Source: Metopolophium dirhodum | Lineage: Eukaryota; Arthropoda; Insecta; Hemiptera; Aphididae | Direction: 5' to 3' | NCBI RefSeq assembly: GCF_019925205.1 | Contig: NC_083567.1 | Location: forward strand, 5,518,001-5,582,000 | Length of the DNA stretch: 64,000 nt | Shown: piece by piece, positions 50,310-63,052 of the stretch | Layout of the letters: each line of letters begins with the position of its first letter | Position numbering within the stretch: position 1 is the stretch's first letter | The notes under the pieces: model-generated | Seen by the model: the letters and a program-made list of their open reading frames with translations, nothing else | Told to the model about the DNA's origin: nothing | Database searches by the model: none | Made by a program: the position numbers and the translations under genes

Positions 50310-50756
50310 AGCAGAGAGACCTGACAGATAAAAATGGAAAATCGATACAAGTTAAACGTATGAAAATAATTATAAAAATTAAATGAGTGTAGTAAATAAA
50401 TTAAGGTTTACTTACGTCTGATAAGAATTCACAAAAAGAAAAGTTTGGAAAAAGTTATTACGCTTTAAATTAATTTACTCGCAACAAATATTGGTATTTA
50501 AAAGAAACACTGCTTGACTTAAATAAACGATTTTACCATCAACATTTTTCTAAATTATTTGATTTACAAATTGGCTTTTTTTAATTTTTCCAAATGACAT
50601 TACATACAATTTAAAAATTTATATTTTCTGTATGAAAAAATATAAAAAAAAAACATACTGAACTTGTAGCGGAAGCGTTTATAAATTATAAATAAAAATA
50701 AAAAAAAAATGTTTAAATATTGGCAAAAGTTATTTCATTTGTCAGGTCTTTCTGCT
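50310..50756. mobile_element. 0.45-kb MITE with AGCAGARAGACCTGACA ends
   Basis: The left tip AGCAGAGAGACCTGACAGAT and the right tip (reverse complement) AGCAGAAAGACCTGACAAAT match at 18 of 20 positions. The interior is AT-rich and non-coding. Flanks aac and acc give no clear duplication. Confidence 0.65.
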
Positions 50757-51382
50757 ACACCAGTCACCATCATGTACCAAGGTCTCGATTGTATACCTAC
50801 CTACAATAATTAATTATTAATGTACACTCATCTGCAATTTACCTTTTAAAATATTATTGTTGAGCACTCCGATTATTTTGTTTCAAAACCTCTGAGGTTG
50901 CACAGAAACTATTTATTTAACCGACCGTTATGTACTTCACAGTTTCTAGTGCCGCAAGTATACTTGCGATACACGAGTATATATACTACTATATACATAT
51001 ATATATATAAATATATACATAATATATATCTGTTATCCCCTTTTAAACATGGATTATATACAGCGATCTTGTGCAGGCTCCACACATTATAGCTGAAACC
51101 ACCACCACGTCTTTCCGACAGTCGAAATTTATCGTCGTAAACTTTCTAACAAAATATTTTTCTTCCCGTTTCGGTACCCAACCACACGGCACACCATCCG
51201 CCGGCCATATATATCCTCTCTTTTTGTTTTTTTTTCTGTTTTGTTCCTCAAACAATCAACGTAAACATAAATGTACAAAGGCAGTTGATTATTATTATAT
51301 AGACGTACTTATTAACTATTTTACTGTGTTGTTGAGAACGTATAAATACAATAATATAGTACAAACTACATCCTACAAACTA
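50757..51382. other. Non-coding stretch
   Basis: Mixed composition with (TA)n near 50985-51025. Overlapping ORFs on both strands at 51043-51406 have no recognisable domain. Confidence 0.4.
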
Positions 51383-51936
51383 TACGGGGTGATTCATTTC
51401 ACGTAAGACACTCATCGCTATTTCAGAAAACACTGAAACGTTTTTCAACATTTTTCTTTCACATAATTGTAAATCATTACAAAACTCTACATTAATTATA
51501 GGAAAAAATTATATTTTTACTGTTTTTTTTAAAAGTATTTTTTTCTTTTGAATGACAACTTACATTTTCAAGTTCATATATCCTGAAATGGAATATTATT
51601 CGGAGTATTTAGATAAAAAACAAATCAAATTTTAGACAAGTTTATTAGTTTTAGGTATTTATAACTTTAGACATGCGGAGTGGAGTCATACTGGTGTACA
51701 CCTCAAAATGTTGGTCCACTATTCCGTTCATATAATAATTAAACACTTAGAACTCATAGGATACTCGTCGAATATTTGATTTTTATAAATCAAAGTGCTC
51801 CAACAAATATTTTTCCAGTAAAAATTTTTTTTTTGGAATTTAATTTTTGAAACGACTTGAAATCATGTAAAAAAATATTTTTATAAATGTCTTAATCGTT
51901 TTTGAAATAATGAGTGTCTTATATTAAATACATAAA
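51383..51936. mobile_element. TA-flanked MITE, same family as 43619
   Basis: The left tip TA-CGGGGTGATTCATTTCACG leads to 'taagacactcat.gctatttc', and the right end in reverse complement gives 'taagacactcattatttc'. The interior 'attcggagtatttagat' is shared with 43619. The right edge is approximate. Confidence 0.6.
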
Positions 51937-52729
51937 TATAGTGTAGAGTTGTAGAGTAAAAATTAAATTATATGAAAAGGTTATTTTAATTGTTATGAAT
52001 GCGTCGCAACCACATGAGCGAGAATCGTGAATATATTATAATCCATTATCATAAGTGGCCAAACTCAATATAATAATTAATATTGTGACACTGCTGCACA
52101 CCGAATTTCTCCCGATCAACATAATAGGGAAAATATCATGAAATCAGTGTCCTGGTGTGGGTGGCATAGGTGTTCAACTCGGGTTGTTGCGTCTCCCCCC
52201 TTGTATTTTTGTACTATATATTGTATAGATGAATAAAAATTAATAAAATAAAAATTAGATATAATTAATTTATATATAATTTGATTTATATATTATAATA
52301 CATACATATATTTTTTCATATAACCACTTTCTTTAAAAATATCTGTGTATGCCACTGCACACAGGAATACCCGAGGGGGGGAGTTCTGGACCCCCCCCCC
52401 CCATTTATTGATAGAATTTAAAATACTCGAGGTGCAAACCACTGATAGTATACTTTTTACATGTTAAAAAAAATTGGACATTCTTTTGAAAAATTCTTGG
52501 GTACGCCCTTGCCACTGCATGAAATTTACGAAATGTTATGATGTAGCTGCTGTAGGTACAGGTCCAGTAAAAAGAATTAAAGAAATGATCAACTTGTACT
52601 ATATAATATGTATTCAATTAATGAAGTTTGTTACAATATTTAGTTTCAAAAAACCTATTTGGAGAACATCGTTGTTTATAATCCAGTTTTTATAACTGGA
52701 ATTTCCAAAGCATTCCCGTTTTACCGCAA
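51937..52729. other. AT-rich non-coding stretch
   Basis: It includes C12 at 52391-52402. No gene. Confidence 0.4.
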
Positions 52730-52990
52730 TTCATTATAAAAGTTTTGGATTTTGTTTAATTTTGACTTCCGAAAAAACCTAATAAAGAGTCAATATTTGC
52801 TAGGTACCATAAGTCGCCCCCAAAGTTGAAGATTAAAGTATTTTTACTGGTCCAAAAAGTGATGTCGGACATAAAATAAAAACTTCACATTGTAGTCCAC
52901 AGTGGTCTCGATAGGATTATCGGCAGTTTGCTGCAGTGCATCATACTTTGCCACTCATTTCACACTGTAAAACCAATACATTCACCGGAG
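52730..52990 (+). repeat. 'GATTCTGAGCGGAGCGA' family, right-end fragment
   Basis: 'aagttgaagattaaagtatttttactggtcc' and 'taaaaccaatacattcaccgg' are the right-hand modules of this family. A 70-bp unrelated insertion (about 52890-52965) interrupts them. Confidence 0.5.
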
Positions 52991-55900
52991 CTAAAATTAG
53001 ACTTTTTTTTATTACTAAAAGCATGTGTAGGTACTTATACTTTTCAATTTGAATATATATAGAACTATAAGGAATCATAGTTTCTACTTTTTTGCTTAAT
53101 CAAGTATATAATATATTATAATACCTATAAAACATTCAATTGATAATGTACATAACTACACAATATTACAATATATAAATTCATTTACATATAAACCTGT
53201 TCATACTTATTCGCCCAATCGGTATATAACTGTTCGCCCAAACGGATCACATTTTTTTAGGTTAATTCACCCAGACAGTCTACGCCCACTACAGGTACAC
53301 CACTGCACGTATTATATTTTGTTTACTGTCGATGATAAAATCTTAACATGTTTAACCGTTCAATTAGTAATCTAAAAATTGTTTATCGCGTGTATTTTTA
53401 CATTCATGCATTTTGTACATTATCTATTTATCTATAATAGAGCAATACAAAGTTAACACCACTGTCAATGGGTAGGCTACTCGTTCGACCGGTGTACATT
53501 CGTGCTGCTAAATTGCATATATAAGACGCCGACATAAACTATACGACTATGGTACCTATTATTAAAAATTAATAATAATAATATCACGTATTATTTATGT
53601 TATAATATTTATATATATTTTTACCGACCGGTATTCTCGTACTTAACTACACAAATTAGCATTATACGGACCGGCAGACGCATTATACTATTATATATAA
53701 TTATGTTTCATATGATATTATTATTATCGTCGGATCCGAAACACGCTGCAGGCACATTCAAATAAAAAAAATAAAAACGTTAATAATAATAATAATAATA
53801 ATAATAGTAATAGATAAACAAACAAAACCGTAGTAAAAGAAAGTCTTTCTCGGCGGTATTTTTCAAACCATTTAGCGCGTGTTCGTCTATTTGCGTACCT
53901 GCTGTTTTTATCCTTCACAAGGAAATCGCAGTCGGTGTTTTTAATGGGTTTTGGCGTGAGTTTAATACGAATGTAGGCGGTTTGGATGGTGGCAACATCT
54001 GGGATGTGACTTTCTAATTTTTGGCACACGTGTATTAACCTTCCCCAGGTCGTTTGTACGTACGTCTTGCAGATAAACCAATGTGTTTAATATATAATAT
54101 TTGATGTGATGATTATCTAGAAACCTTTATGCGATCGAACCGATATTAATACGCATGCGTTTTCCCGATGGTATTATTATGTTCTCTATTTTATTATAAT
54201 TTTTTTAAACAAGAAATATATAGGAGGGTAAAGAGTAATTTTTTGTATTGCTTTGATAAACAAAAAAAAAAAAATGCTTTTAAATAATTAAGTTATCAAT
54301 CAAATATGACGATGACCAAAATCACACTGTCTTATATTTATTACGTATCGTTTTTGTACTTTGGACCGTTAAACCTTGCCCGTAAGTGTGTTTATTCAAA
54401 TTAAAACTATAGAATCGCTGTAGTTATTCTTCCTATAGTTTTGGGTGACGTAATATACTATTTATCTTAAACTTTTTACGTAATCGTTTCGTTTAAATTA
54501 TATTACGAGCATTATAATTCATAATTGGGTGCCTGCAGTCGGTACTGTTCAAGACGCCCATATTTAAATTTTACAACGAAACGAGGGGCTAAACTGCTAA
54601 AATATATTATACAGCCGTAATTTATTATTGTAATGCGATTCAATTACCTAGGTATATTGTGTATTATTTTACAATTCTTTCGATTTTTCAAATAACCAGA
54701 GAGGATTGTTTAACGACACGTAACGAGACAACTGTTGCGTTTTCGAGGTAGTTCAGTTTGGCGAGCCCGCTAATACTGAAAGGTGTGACGTTAGCCTTAT
54801 AATAATACTTTGGTCGACTTTATGATGAATTTTTCTGTGTATTAACCCGATGACGGTGTTTAGTCGTACCGTCTAAATATACAGTAACACATTTTAATAT
54901 TTTATTAATAGAGCATGATATCTTCTTTATTATAATAACACACACATAATTGTGTATTGGGTACTGCACACTATAGCGTATATATTAATATTATTATTGT
55001 TTGGCACCTACAAGTCAAATCATATAATGATCGGTAAGTTATAACTTATAAGTATTAACATTTAAAGATCACGATTAACAAAAAAAAATCAGCTAGAAAT
55101 TATTAAAAATAAACATTTTCTGAGTAAAAATATAAATATAATGTGCGTAGAAAAAATAGTTATACATGCAGCCATCCGTATTTTTTTTTAGCGAATCGGA
55201 CAAGCAAACCTCTAAGTAAATTCGATAGATTTTTAGTTTAAACGTTATTTGATTTTTATAGTATACCGTAGTACACCTACGACTTACATATAGATGGACA
55301 AATTATATTATATAATGTTACGAGAAAAATTCGTATAAAAACACTCAAGCCATTAATAATCCATACAAATCTGACATTTTCCATTAAGTTTAATATATTA
55401 TACAAAACTAAAAATATTTATGTTCTTTACAATATAAAATGTATAATACCTACCTACTTTAATTTATTCGAGTAACAAAAATTTAAAGAATTTTCAATAG
55501 AGTTTCAGTCCAACTGACATCGCGGAATATATACCTATTATAGTATTATGTGTATTGTGTGCTAAACACTAATTTACATTTTTTCAAAATAAAAACAATA
55601 ACTATTTTTATTGATATTTTATTTGTTTTCTGGATATTATATTATGTGTTTAGTCTTTCATAAATCCAATATAAAATAATATTTGAATTTAAACAATGGT
55701 ATGGCAGGCAAAAAATATTAATTAAATGAATAGTCTTTGTAAAAAAAACAATATCGCTAAAAAAATGTATGCAAGTTAAATTGTATGACCAAAATATAAT
55801 AGTGATTAATACCCAGCGTCTACAGTGTTCAGTTATGTTAAATTAACTTCTCATATTATACATTAAAATTCGTTCTAAATAATACTATATTATAATAAAT

Positions 55901-58547
55901 TCAAAGTATTCACTTTCTGAAAAAAAATCTCTAATTTATATTGTTAACATTTAACTTTATTTAGTAATAGTTCATATTTTCAAATTAACGTCTTTTGCGC
56001 CAATGCTGAAATACTACCCAAAATACATTTTTAATTATTCTAAAAATGTAATGTTACCTATAATAGAATTATTTTTAAATAAATTACTATCCTAAACAGG
56101 TAGGTACTTTTTTTTATTATGTTTACCTAGATGTTAAATAAAATATAGCGCATAGTGCATTGAATTTCAATTTACTTAAAATTATTTTTATTTTCATTGA
56201 ATGGAGCAGAATCCTCGGAACGTTAGCTAAAAATTAATATGACTGCAGTATTTATATTATTATATTACCATTTTTTTTGCCTTCTAATTTGTATTTCAAA
56301 TGAGCTTAATATAATATAAAATATACGTATGTATTCAAATTAAATTATGTATTATGCATATAGTATTCTGAAAAATATAAGAAATAAAAAGGTAATACTC
56401 AATTACGCCAAATATGATATGGATAGGTACTAGGTATAGTATTTAATATTAATAAGTATTTTACGAAATAATATATGAACTAAGCTAGGAGTATTTTAAA
56501 AATTAAACCGTTTTATAAGTAATTAATATTAAGGTAAATTGATTATTTAGAATATAATAATATCTGACCATCATACAAATCCGTCATCGTTTACTTATTC
56601 AAATAGTTTTAAATTGGATATTAGTTTCATTGTATTAGCATTTTTATAAGCTATTAGATTTATAATGTGACGTCATGTGAAAATATAATAATCAACTATC
56701 ACAACAATATCAATTAGGTAGATATGTAATAATTGTTCAGGTTGTACCTAACCTAAATTAAAAATATAAATATTATATTATATTGTTTGTGGGACAGATC
56801 ACTTTAAGTTTACTTTTAATATTTGAATATAATTATATTATTACACCTATAATTAGGAATTTAAAATATATTAGTTTTAATAATATTATATTATTATCTA
56901 TTTTCATTAAAGTATCTAATTAAAAAAAAAAACGTTGACGGTTATTTCAAATTGTTAAACATTATATTTTAGTAAATCAATAGCAATAGTTGATAATGTA
57001 TTGTAAATATTACACTACATAAGACAGTACTAAAAAAATTGATATTAATTAACGTAATTCAGAATTAAAACTCCGATTAAAACGTTAAAATTAATATTTT
57101 TTAGTAGTTAGGTAAAATGATGTGTTCCTAATAAAATATTACATATTTAATATGTGTCATGCCCTATGTTATTCAAACTGGACTGTACCGAAATTTAAAG
57201 GTTACATGTAATTTGAAAATTGTTTGTTTTATGAATGAATCGACAATAGTAAACAGTTAGGTGAATAATGTAAGTACTGTTTAGGTAGTATTAGGTTACC
57301 ATTATTATTCATACGTGGTAATATTATATTACATTATAGTGTCATTCACCTTGGGTTATAAAATAAAGTAGACGAGAGTTTAGACAAGCGATAAAAATCA
57401 AGTTGAGTACAAATTGGACTTTATCCAAAATAACGATTGTTCTAGCTTTTAAATTTAGTACCGAAAAGTATAATGTTCAACAATATACATAATTGTTTTT
57501 TTAGTTTAAATGTATAACATTATTACTATTCGAATTAATGTTTTTGCACATCATTCCATCCGAAATATCTCCGATTCCGATGTTCATAAATAGATAATTT
57601 CAAATATATTAACTTAATTTATTTGTATACTACATACAAATATTAATAATTAGATGGTTACGTATATTATGTGACCCAGTTCATAGAATGATTAATATGT
57701 AACGTAGTAGGTACGAAAATTAATCACTAATTATAGTGATAAAAATATGTTACACGATGATACTCAATTATACATAATAATTATTATGATTATTAAAACA
57801 AATAAAGATTATAATATGTATAGTAAATAAAAATAATAATAATAATACAAATTATAAATATGTTAACATATTATTATAAATTATAACTATTATAATCACT
57901 AAAATATATTTAATAATTTTCATGTTAAACAATGCAGAAAATTGTACCCGGCATATCTTATCCAAATTATGATACTATAATATACTACATAGGTATGAGT
58001 ACAAAATATGTACTAATTATAAAATATAGGTAATTAATTACAATTATAATGTATATTATGATTATGATTTTAAATTTAAGATATTTTTTTATAGTAGCAT
58101 ATTGATCATAATTTTGTCAATTTCTAAAACCAGAAAAAATATAAACTTACACGAACAGACCCCGAAAATTGATAAAATTTAATTACAGTTTTCACCGATT
58201 GTTTTTGGTATAGAATGAATATAGTACGCTTTAATAAATATAAATATATGAATATTATCATAATGACCTCACAGCGTACCCGTATTATATTTTGTAAAAT
58301 AGATGTTCCGTCTACTATGCGTCGCCATATTATACGTGGAATATTATGGTAGGTGAATGGCGATGAGGGGTATGCGGAAATATCGTGTCGTTTCCGGATG
58401 TCCGTCGCTAAACGACAGTCATACTTAATAATAGTATGTAAGTATCCACATGCGAAACGTCAAAACGTTAATCATATTACATTTAATACATTATCGATGG
58501 CTTTTACACGCGCACACTGTAAGTCACAAGTATGAAATTATTCTGCA
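52991..58547. other. 5.5-kb AT-rich non-coding stretch
   Basis: No gene is supported. A (TAA)n microsatellite lies at 53780-53805 and lends a Leu run to a spurious minus-strand ORF (53724-54029). Short runs of CG-richer sequence near 53.9-54.1 kb carry no recognisable exon. Confidence 0.4.
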
Positions 58548-58617
58548 GGGGCACCGTGTTGAGTTTTTTTTTTTTAGATACCTTAAATGGCTTTTTTAAT
58601 CGTATTAATTACAATGT
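58548..58617 (+). repeat. Tandem duplication, module A copy 1
   Basis: Starts gggcaccgtgttgagttt, then a T run, then agataccttaaatggctttt. Near-identical to 59388-59470. Confidence 0.85.
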
Positions 58618-58648
58618 TTAACAACTGTATGAATGTTAAAATAAATAT

Positions 58649-58672
58649 ACATATATATATATATATATATAT
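58649..58672 (+). repeat. (AT)n microsatellite
   Basis: About 12 AT units, located in the spacer between modules A and B of the first duplication copy. Confidence 0.9.
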
Positions 58673-59111
58673 GTATAATATGTTCATGAACAAAGAACGC
58701 GCATTTGTATGTTAATGGGTTTAAAAAGTATAACATTTTGGAAAAAAACCGGAGTAATATATGTAGGGTTCGGGACTTTGTGCATTTGCATGTTGTTTTT
58801 TTTTTTGTAGCGGTGATAGATTAATTTGCGTGAGATATAAATTTGCTATGTATAAAATGGTGAAATTAAATATAAAGTTAGATTTTGCGTATATTTTCAT
58901 TGTTTATAGAAAAAGTGCATATTCGACAATTTATTAGCACAATAGTGCATTTTGTACATTTAACTATCGTTCTGATAAATGCGATATTGTCGACCAGCAT
59001 CGCATTTGGACAACGTCTCGGGGAAAATAATGTGGTTGTCTTTATATTTAAGAAGTCTGTTCGCCGATTAAGAAAACGACATTATGACGTTATCGGCAAC
59101 GATTAGAAACT

Positions 59112-59386
59112 CAATGGAATTTAGACTGCAAAGATTCTATAACGACAATATATTTTTACGCTTAAATTAAAAATCAACACGTGTCCAGGTACGTTTTCCC
59201 TGCGGCGGCCGGACGCGGCGGCGTCTGCGTTATAGCGTCCGTACTATAATACCGGTCCGGACGTAGCAGCGGCCGTGCTGTTCGACAGTTTGACGCGGCC
59301 GTGCGCTGTCCCAGCGGTCCGACGCTGCACGGAAACCGTACCTCTCGGCGGTGGCCTTTTTTGTATCGCCGCGGTGGCGTTTCGGT
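59112..59386 (+). repeat. Tandem duplication, module B copy 1 (GC-rich)
   Basis: It runs from 'ggaatttagactgcaaagat' through a GC-rich centre (cggtccggacgtagcagcgg) to 'gccgcggtggcgtttcggtt'. Partner of 59463-59732. Confidence 0.85.
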
Positions 59387-59387
59387 T

Positions 59388-59732
59388 AGGGCACCGTGTT
59401 GAGTTTCATGGTTTTTTTTTTTTTTAGATACCTTAAATGGCTTTTTTAATCGTTTTAATTACAATGGTTAATGCAATTTAGACTGTAAAGATTCTATAAC
59501 GACAATATATTTTTACGCTGAAATTAAAAATCAACACGTGTCCAGGTACGTTTTCCCTGCGGCGGCGGCGTCTGCGTTATAGCGTCCGTACTATAATACC
59601 GGTCCGGACGTAGCAGCGGCCGTGCTGTTCCACAGTTTGACGCGGCCGTGCGCTGTCCCAGCGGTCCGACGCTGAACGGAAACCGTACCTCTCGGCGGCG
59701 GCCTTTTCGTATCGCCGCGGTGGCGTTTCGGT
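59388..59732 (+). repeat. Tandem duplication, fused A-B copy 2
   Basis: Module A (59388-59470) is followed directly by module B (59463-59732), whereas in copy 1 they are about 495 bp apart. Copy 2 also lacks about 11 bp in the 'gcggcgg' run of B. The GC-rich B module could carry promoter or exon sequence, and short ORFs on both strands are unconvincing. Confidence 0.8.
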
Positions 59733-59913
59733 ATCAGAGCGAAACGCTCGGGCCACCGAACAACGAATCACCGAGAAATATCAAAACAATTTCAGCTGCG
59801 TATTTTGGTCGGTTTTTAATCGCGCACATTCCGCGCATTCCCGTGCGATAAGTCTCGAACCCTAGACGAATACGGCGTGCTGTGCGCTATAATAAACCGT
59901 CGATATTGTGACG

Positions 59914-60270
59914 ATGGCGTCTCGCGGGCCACACAGTCAGAGTGTCAACTACACGGGGTCATATTATTATAATAAACATCGGACGGGTTGCCAATTTCTG
60001 CGAAAGGCGCCTGCAAAAGACTGTGACTGCAGCCGGCCCTCACTCCGCGCACATAACAATAATATAACGTCATACGACAATAGTATATACTATTATGATA
60101 TAGAGAACATCGTTATCGACATACTACACTGCAGTCCAACTTCGCCCGATGAAAGGCTTTTTTATATAGGAATCGAAGACCCCCTTACCGACATTCCATC
60201 GAATAATTTTTTTTTTTCTTTCAAATCGCCTCATCGAAATCAATATTTGCCCCCCCCCCCCCCCGCTTAG
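59914..60270 (+). CDS. Hypothetical 118-codon ORF, weak
   Basis: It begins ATG at 59914 (MASRGPHSQSVNYTGSYYY...) just after the GC-rich duplicated block and ends at TAG 60268-60270 beyond a C15 run that encodes prolines. The first half uses mixed G/C-rich codons; the second is AT-rich with Asn/Tyr runs. It has no signal peptide, membrane segment or domain that I recognise. An unspliced chance ORF or part of a 5' exon are both possible. Confidence 0.2.
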   Translation: MASRGPHSQSVNYTGSYYYNKHRTGCQFLRKAPAKDCDCSRPSLRAHNNNITSYDNSIYYYDIENIVIDILHCSPTSPDERLFYIGIEDPLTDIPSNNFFFSFKSPHRNQYLPPPPPA

Positions 60271-60453
60271 GCCTGAGTTACTTAAAATATATCAATCTCG
60301 CCTACGTAATCATACAATAAATGCAATAAAAGGTAATTTTGTTACCTATATTATAAAGTCTGTCATCATAATATTATTTTATAACGATATGCACGTTTGA
60401 TTTTTATTCACTATAAAAACTTATTATAAACTCAACGCCCGCACGCTTTTATG

Positions 60454-62319
60454 CAGGGCCGTCCCAAGGTTTTTCGGGGCCAGGGGCAAATTAATTTGGG
60501 GGCCCTTCGACCATAATAATAAGATATGATAAACAAAATACTCACTGAGAATAACAAAATGTTTATGAACGTATTTTTCCAAACCTCAACCAATCAAGCT
60601 CATTTAAATTCATGTACCTACTGCATTACATACTTACATTATAGAATTGAATATTATTTATATTATTTATATCAATATTATTCAATACATTATTAGCAAT
60701 GTATTACCATGTATACAAAAAACTACAATTTATTCCTAGATGGTTATAAATATTCAAAGAAAATATTAACTTGGATGTTTATAGGATTAAATAAATAGAT
60801 AAGGTAGATTAAGAAAATTAAAAAAAATTTACGTATATTATTTTATTATTTTAAATAAAATATTAAAATGTATATCAAAACACCTTTTTCCTAGCTTTTT
60901 TTTCAGCAAAGCTGTCTATAACATCATCATAATCTAGAGTCTTTGCCAACTTGTGTTCGATGGAGAGAAGTATTAAATGATTTAAGCGGTTTTCTTCTGT
61001 AGTTGAACGTAAATAACTTTTTATTAATTTCAGTTTACTGAAAGATCTTTCTCCCGTTGACACAGACGTGGGAATGGTAGAAAGTATTCGAAGACAAATA
61101 CATATTTGAGGTAGTATATTTTGAAGTCCTTTCTTATATATTTGATTAAATTATTATAAATTAAATTAAGTAATCGAGTACAGTAAACGGAAAAAAGTCT
61201 CTCGTTTAAATAATATTATAGGATATATTTTATTCAATTTTAAATTAGTTTACGAGAGGTAAACCACAAATATAAATGAATACATTTTTATATTTTTTAA
61301 ATAATATTATTATAATATATATTATATTCAATTTTTAATTAATTTACGAGGGGTAAACCACTATGATAATCATAGAATACAATTTTATAGACATGTAAAC
61401 TGTTTTTTCTCCCAGTCTGCCACTGGAAAATGCTATAAAATATTTAGATAACAAGTAAAAAAAAAATGTTTTCTTCAATAAATTTAACATGTAATTATGA
61501 ATGTAAATAGGTATAACCGTATTAGGTATAATTTAGTATTATTCTGTAAGTACAGGTACATATAATGATACAGACTATAGCTTAATGCCCCAATACGAAG
61601 ATATACTTCTTTAAAGACTAATAGAAATATTAAAAATTAATCATTTTAATAAAAATAAAGAATAATATGTATATATTTTAATCAATTATTACTTACTAAT
61701 ATTCGTGTTTCTGCTAATCGCTATTTACTGTGCTAGTAATAAATTTATAAAAATACAGTGACACTGTGGTAGTGTGGTATACGTCTACTGTCGAGTAATA
61801 AGCAACCGACTGGTGCGGCCGTGCAGGTTGTGGTTTACTATTCAGAATAATCAATTCTACAATGTATCGGTTATAGGTTTTTGTCTAAAAATATCGCGTG
61901 CTGCGTGCACCGTCACCTATCGTAGCAAATTGCAAATCGAGTATCGTTATCGCGATCTATCCACATTATACTACACACATATACACATTATACTAATATA
62001 TTAAAATATTATTAAGTAGAAACGGTGGCATAGACGAGAGGTGGAGGAAATTGTTTTGACTACGTGACTGGACGTCATGCTTTTATACTCGCGCATTGTA
62101 TGACTGTATAAGTGTTAAATTATATTTTAATTTTATTTTAAGTATTAATATTATGTGGATGACGCAAAGAAGATATTTTTTGTCTCAATAACGGTGGTCG
62201 GTGATAGTTCTTTGTTTTTAATTATTATACATCAAGACTTTTTGGGGGCCCCCTAAAATATTCCAACAATGGGGCCTGGGGCAAAATGGTCCCGTTGCCC
62301 CCCCCTCTGAACGGCCCTG
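60454..62319 (-). mobile_element. hAT transposon, complete ends, perfect 8-bp target duplication
   Basis: Ends CAGGGCCGTCC... and, inverted, CAGGGCCGTTC... are typical hAT tips, extended by a shared purine-rich 'ggggcc' region. The element is flanked on both sides by CTTTTATG (60446-60453 and 62320-62327), the expected 8-bp duplication. Of the transposase only the C-terminal dimerisation region remains (minus strand). The interior also shows a 45-bp direct repeat ('gaggggtaaaccac' type, about 61218-61268 and 61319-61363). Confidence 0.9.
60875..61160 (-). pseudogene. hAT transposase C-terminal (dimerisation) remnant
   Basis: The minus strand reads LRILSTIPTSVSTGERSFSK followed by LKLIKSYLRSTTEENRLNHL and then LLSIEHKLA...IDSFAEKKARKK. 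This is the hAT dimerisation domain as found in ZMYM-type transposases (usual form 'TIPV..ASAERSFSKLK.IK.YLRSTM...RL..LA.LSIE'). The frame closes with TAA/TAG upstream beyond 61160, so the catalytic DDE part is deleted and the product cannot work alone. The normal stop follows KARKKVF at 60875. Confidence 0.8.
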
Positions 62320-62327
62320 CTTTTATG

Positions 62328-62948
62328 TACTCGTAGTAAATATTTTCGTCCAGCCCCCGCCGCCCCTCTTTAATTTCTAGATCCGCGCCCGGGGTGCCCC
62401 GCGGGGCTGCGGACCACCGTTCGAGAGCCACCGCGGGACAATAATATTGTGCGTCGACGTATGCGCATACCGTCGCACGTTTTGCGAACGTCGTCACCTC
62501 GACCGTCGACATCGATACAATAATAATAATTATTATTACCGTAATATCGCGCGCCCCTATTTTCGCATCTTCAAAACGACCGGTGGGTGCATTGTGTTAC
62601 AATGTTATATTGTTACCCGTGTGGGTGCGGTCTCGCGGACATGGTCATATTATATTGGCTCGGTGAAACGAAAACGCTCAACGCTGTCGCGGGTTCCGAA
62701 GAGGTTCTATCGAGACGCAGAATCAGTCTGCAACAAGTCGCGACTGAGGACTGAGGCGATGGTCGACCACTGTGCAGTGTGCAGACATACAGAGACGGCA
62801 GTTATATAAGTACACACGCGCGCGCATCACTACTATTAATAACGCGGTTGCCGCCCGCGTCGACGGCGGGACAAGGCTAATAACTATTATTACTATTAAT
62901 ATTATTATTATTGTAAAGGCGACGGCACCATCATTATAATATTAATAA
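62328..62948 (+). promoter_or_regulatory. CpG-rich island with TATA-like box, candidate promoter
   Basis: G/C- and CpG-rich sequence starts right after the hAT. TATATAA lies at 62803-62809 and an initiator-like TCACT at 62827, a normal spacing of about 25 bp. A 120-bp leader would precede the ATG at 62949. Alternating CG (cgcgcgcgc) lies at 62817-62825. The ORF at 62447-62809 looks spurious. Confidence 0.35.
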
Positions 62949-63052
62949 ATGACGGCGGAAAGGCCAAGACGCGACGAAATCCCCGAAAGTTGCAATTTCA
63001 CAGGAGAGACGAAAATTTCAGTATCGTTTCGTTACAAATTGTCCAGAGGATG
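62949..63052 (+). CDS. Candidate first coding exon, unknown protein
   Basis: ATG at 62949 opens MTAERPRRDEIPESCNFTGE and then TKISVSFRYKLSRG, 34 codons plus two bases, ending at a good donor ATG|GTAGGT at 63053. Without splicing the frame would stop one codon later (TAG). Support comes from the CpG-rich, TATA-bearing upstream block and moderate G/C codon ends. There is no recognisable domain or targeting signal. It could equally be chance. Confidence 0.3.

Noticed and set aside
53724..54029. Minus-strand ORF with a leucine run
   Set aside because: The Leu run is a (TAA)n microsatellite read in reverse; no coding support.
62447..62809. 120-codon ORF in the right-hand CpG island
   Set aside because: Starts on a non-ATG codon, is rich in Arg/Asn/Tyr from repeats, and overlaps the presumed promoter.
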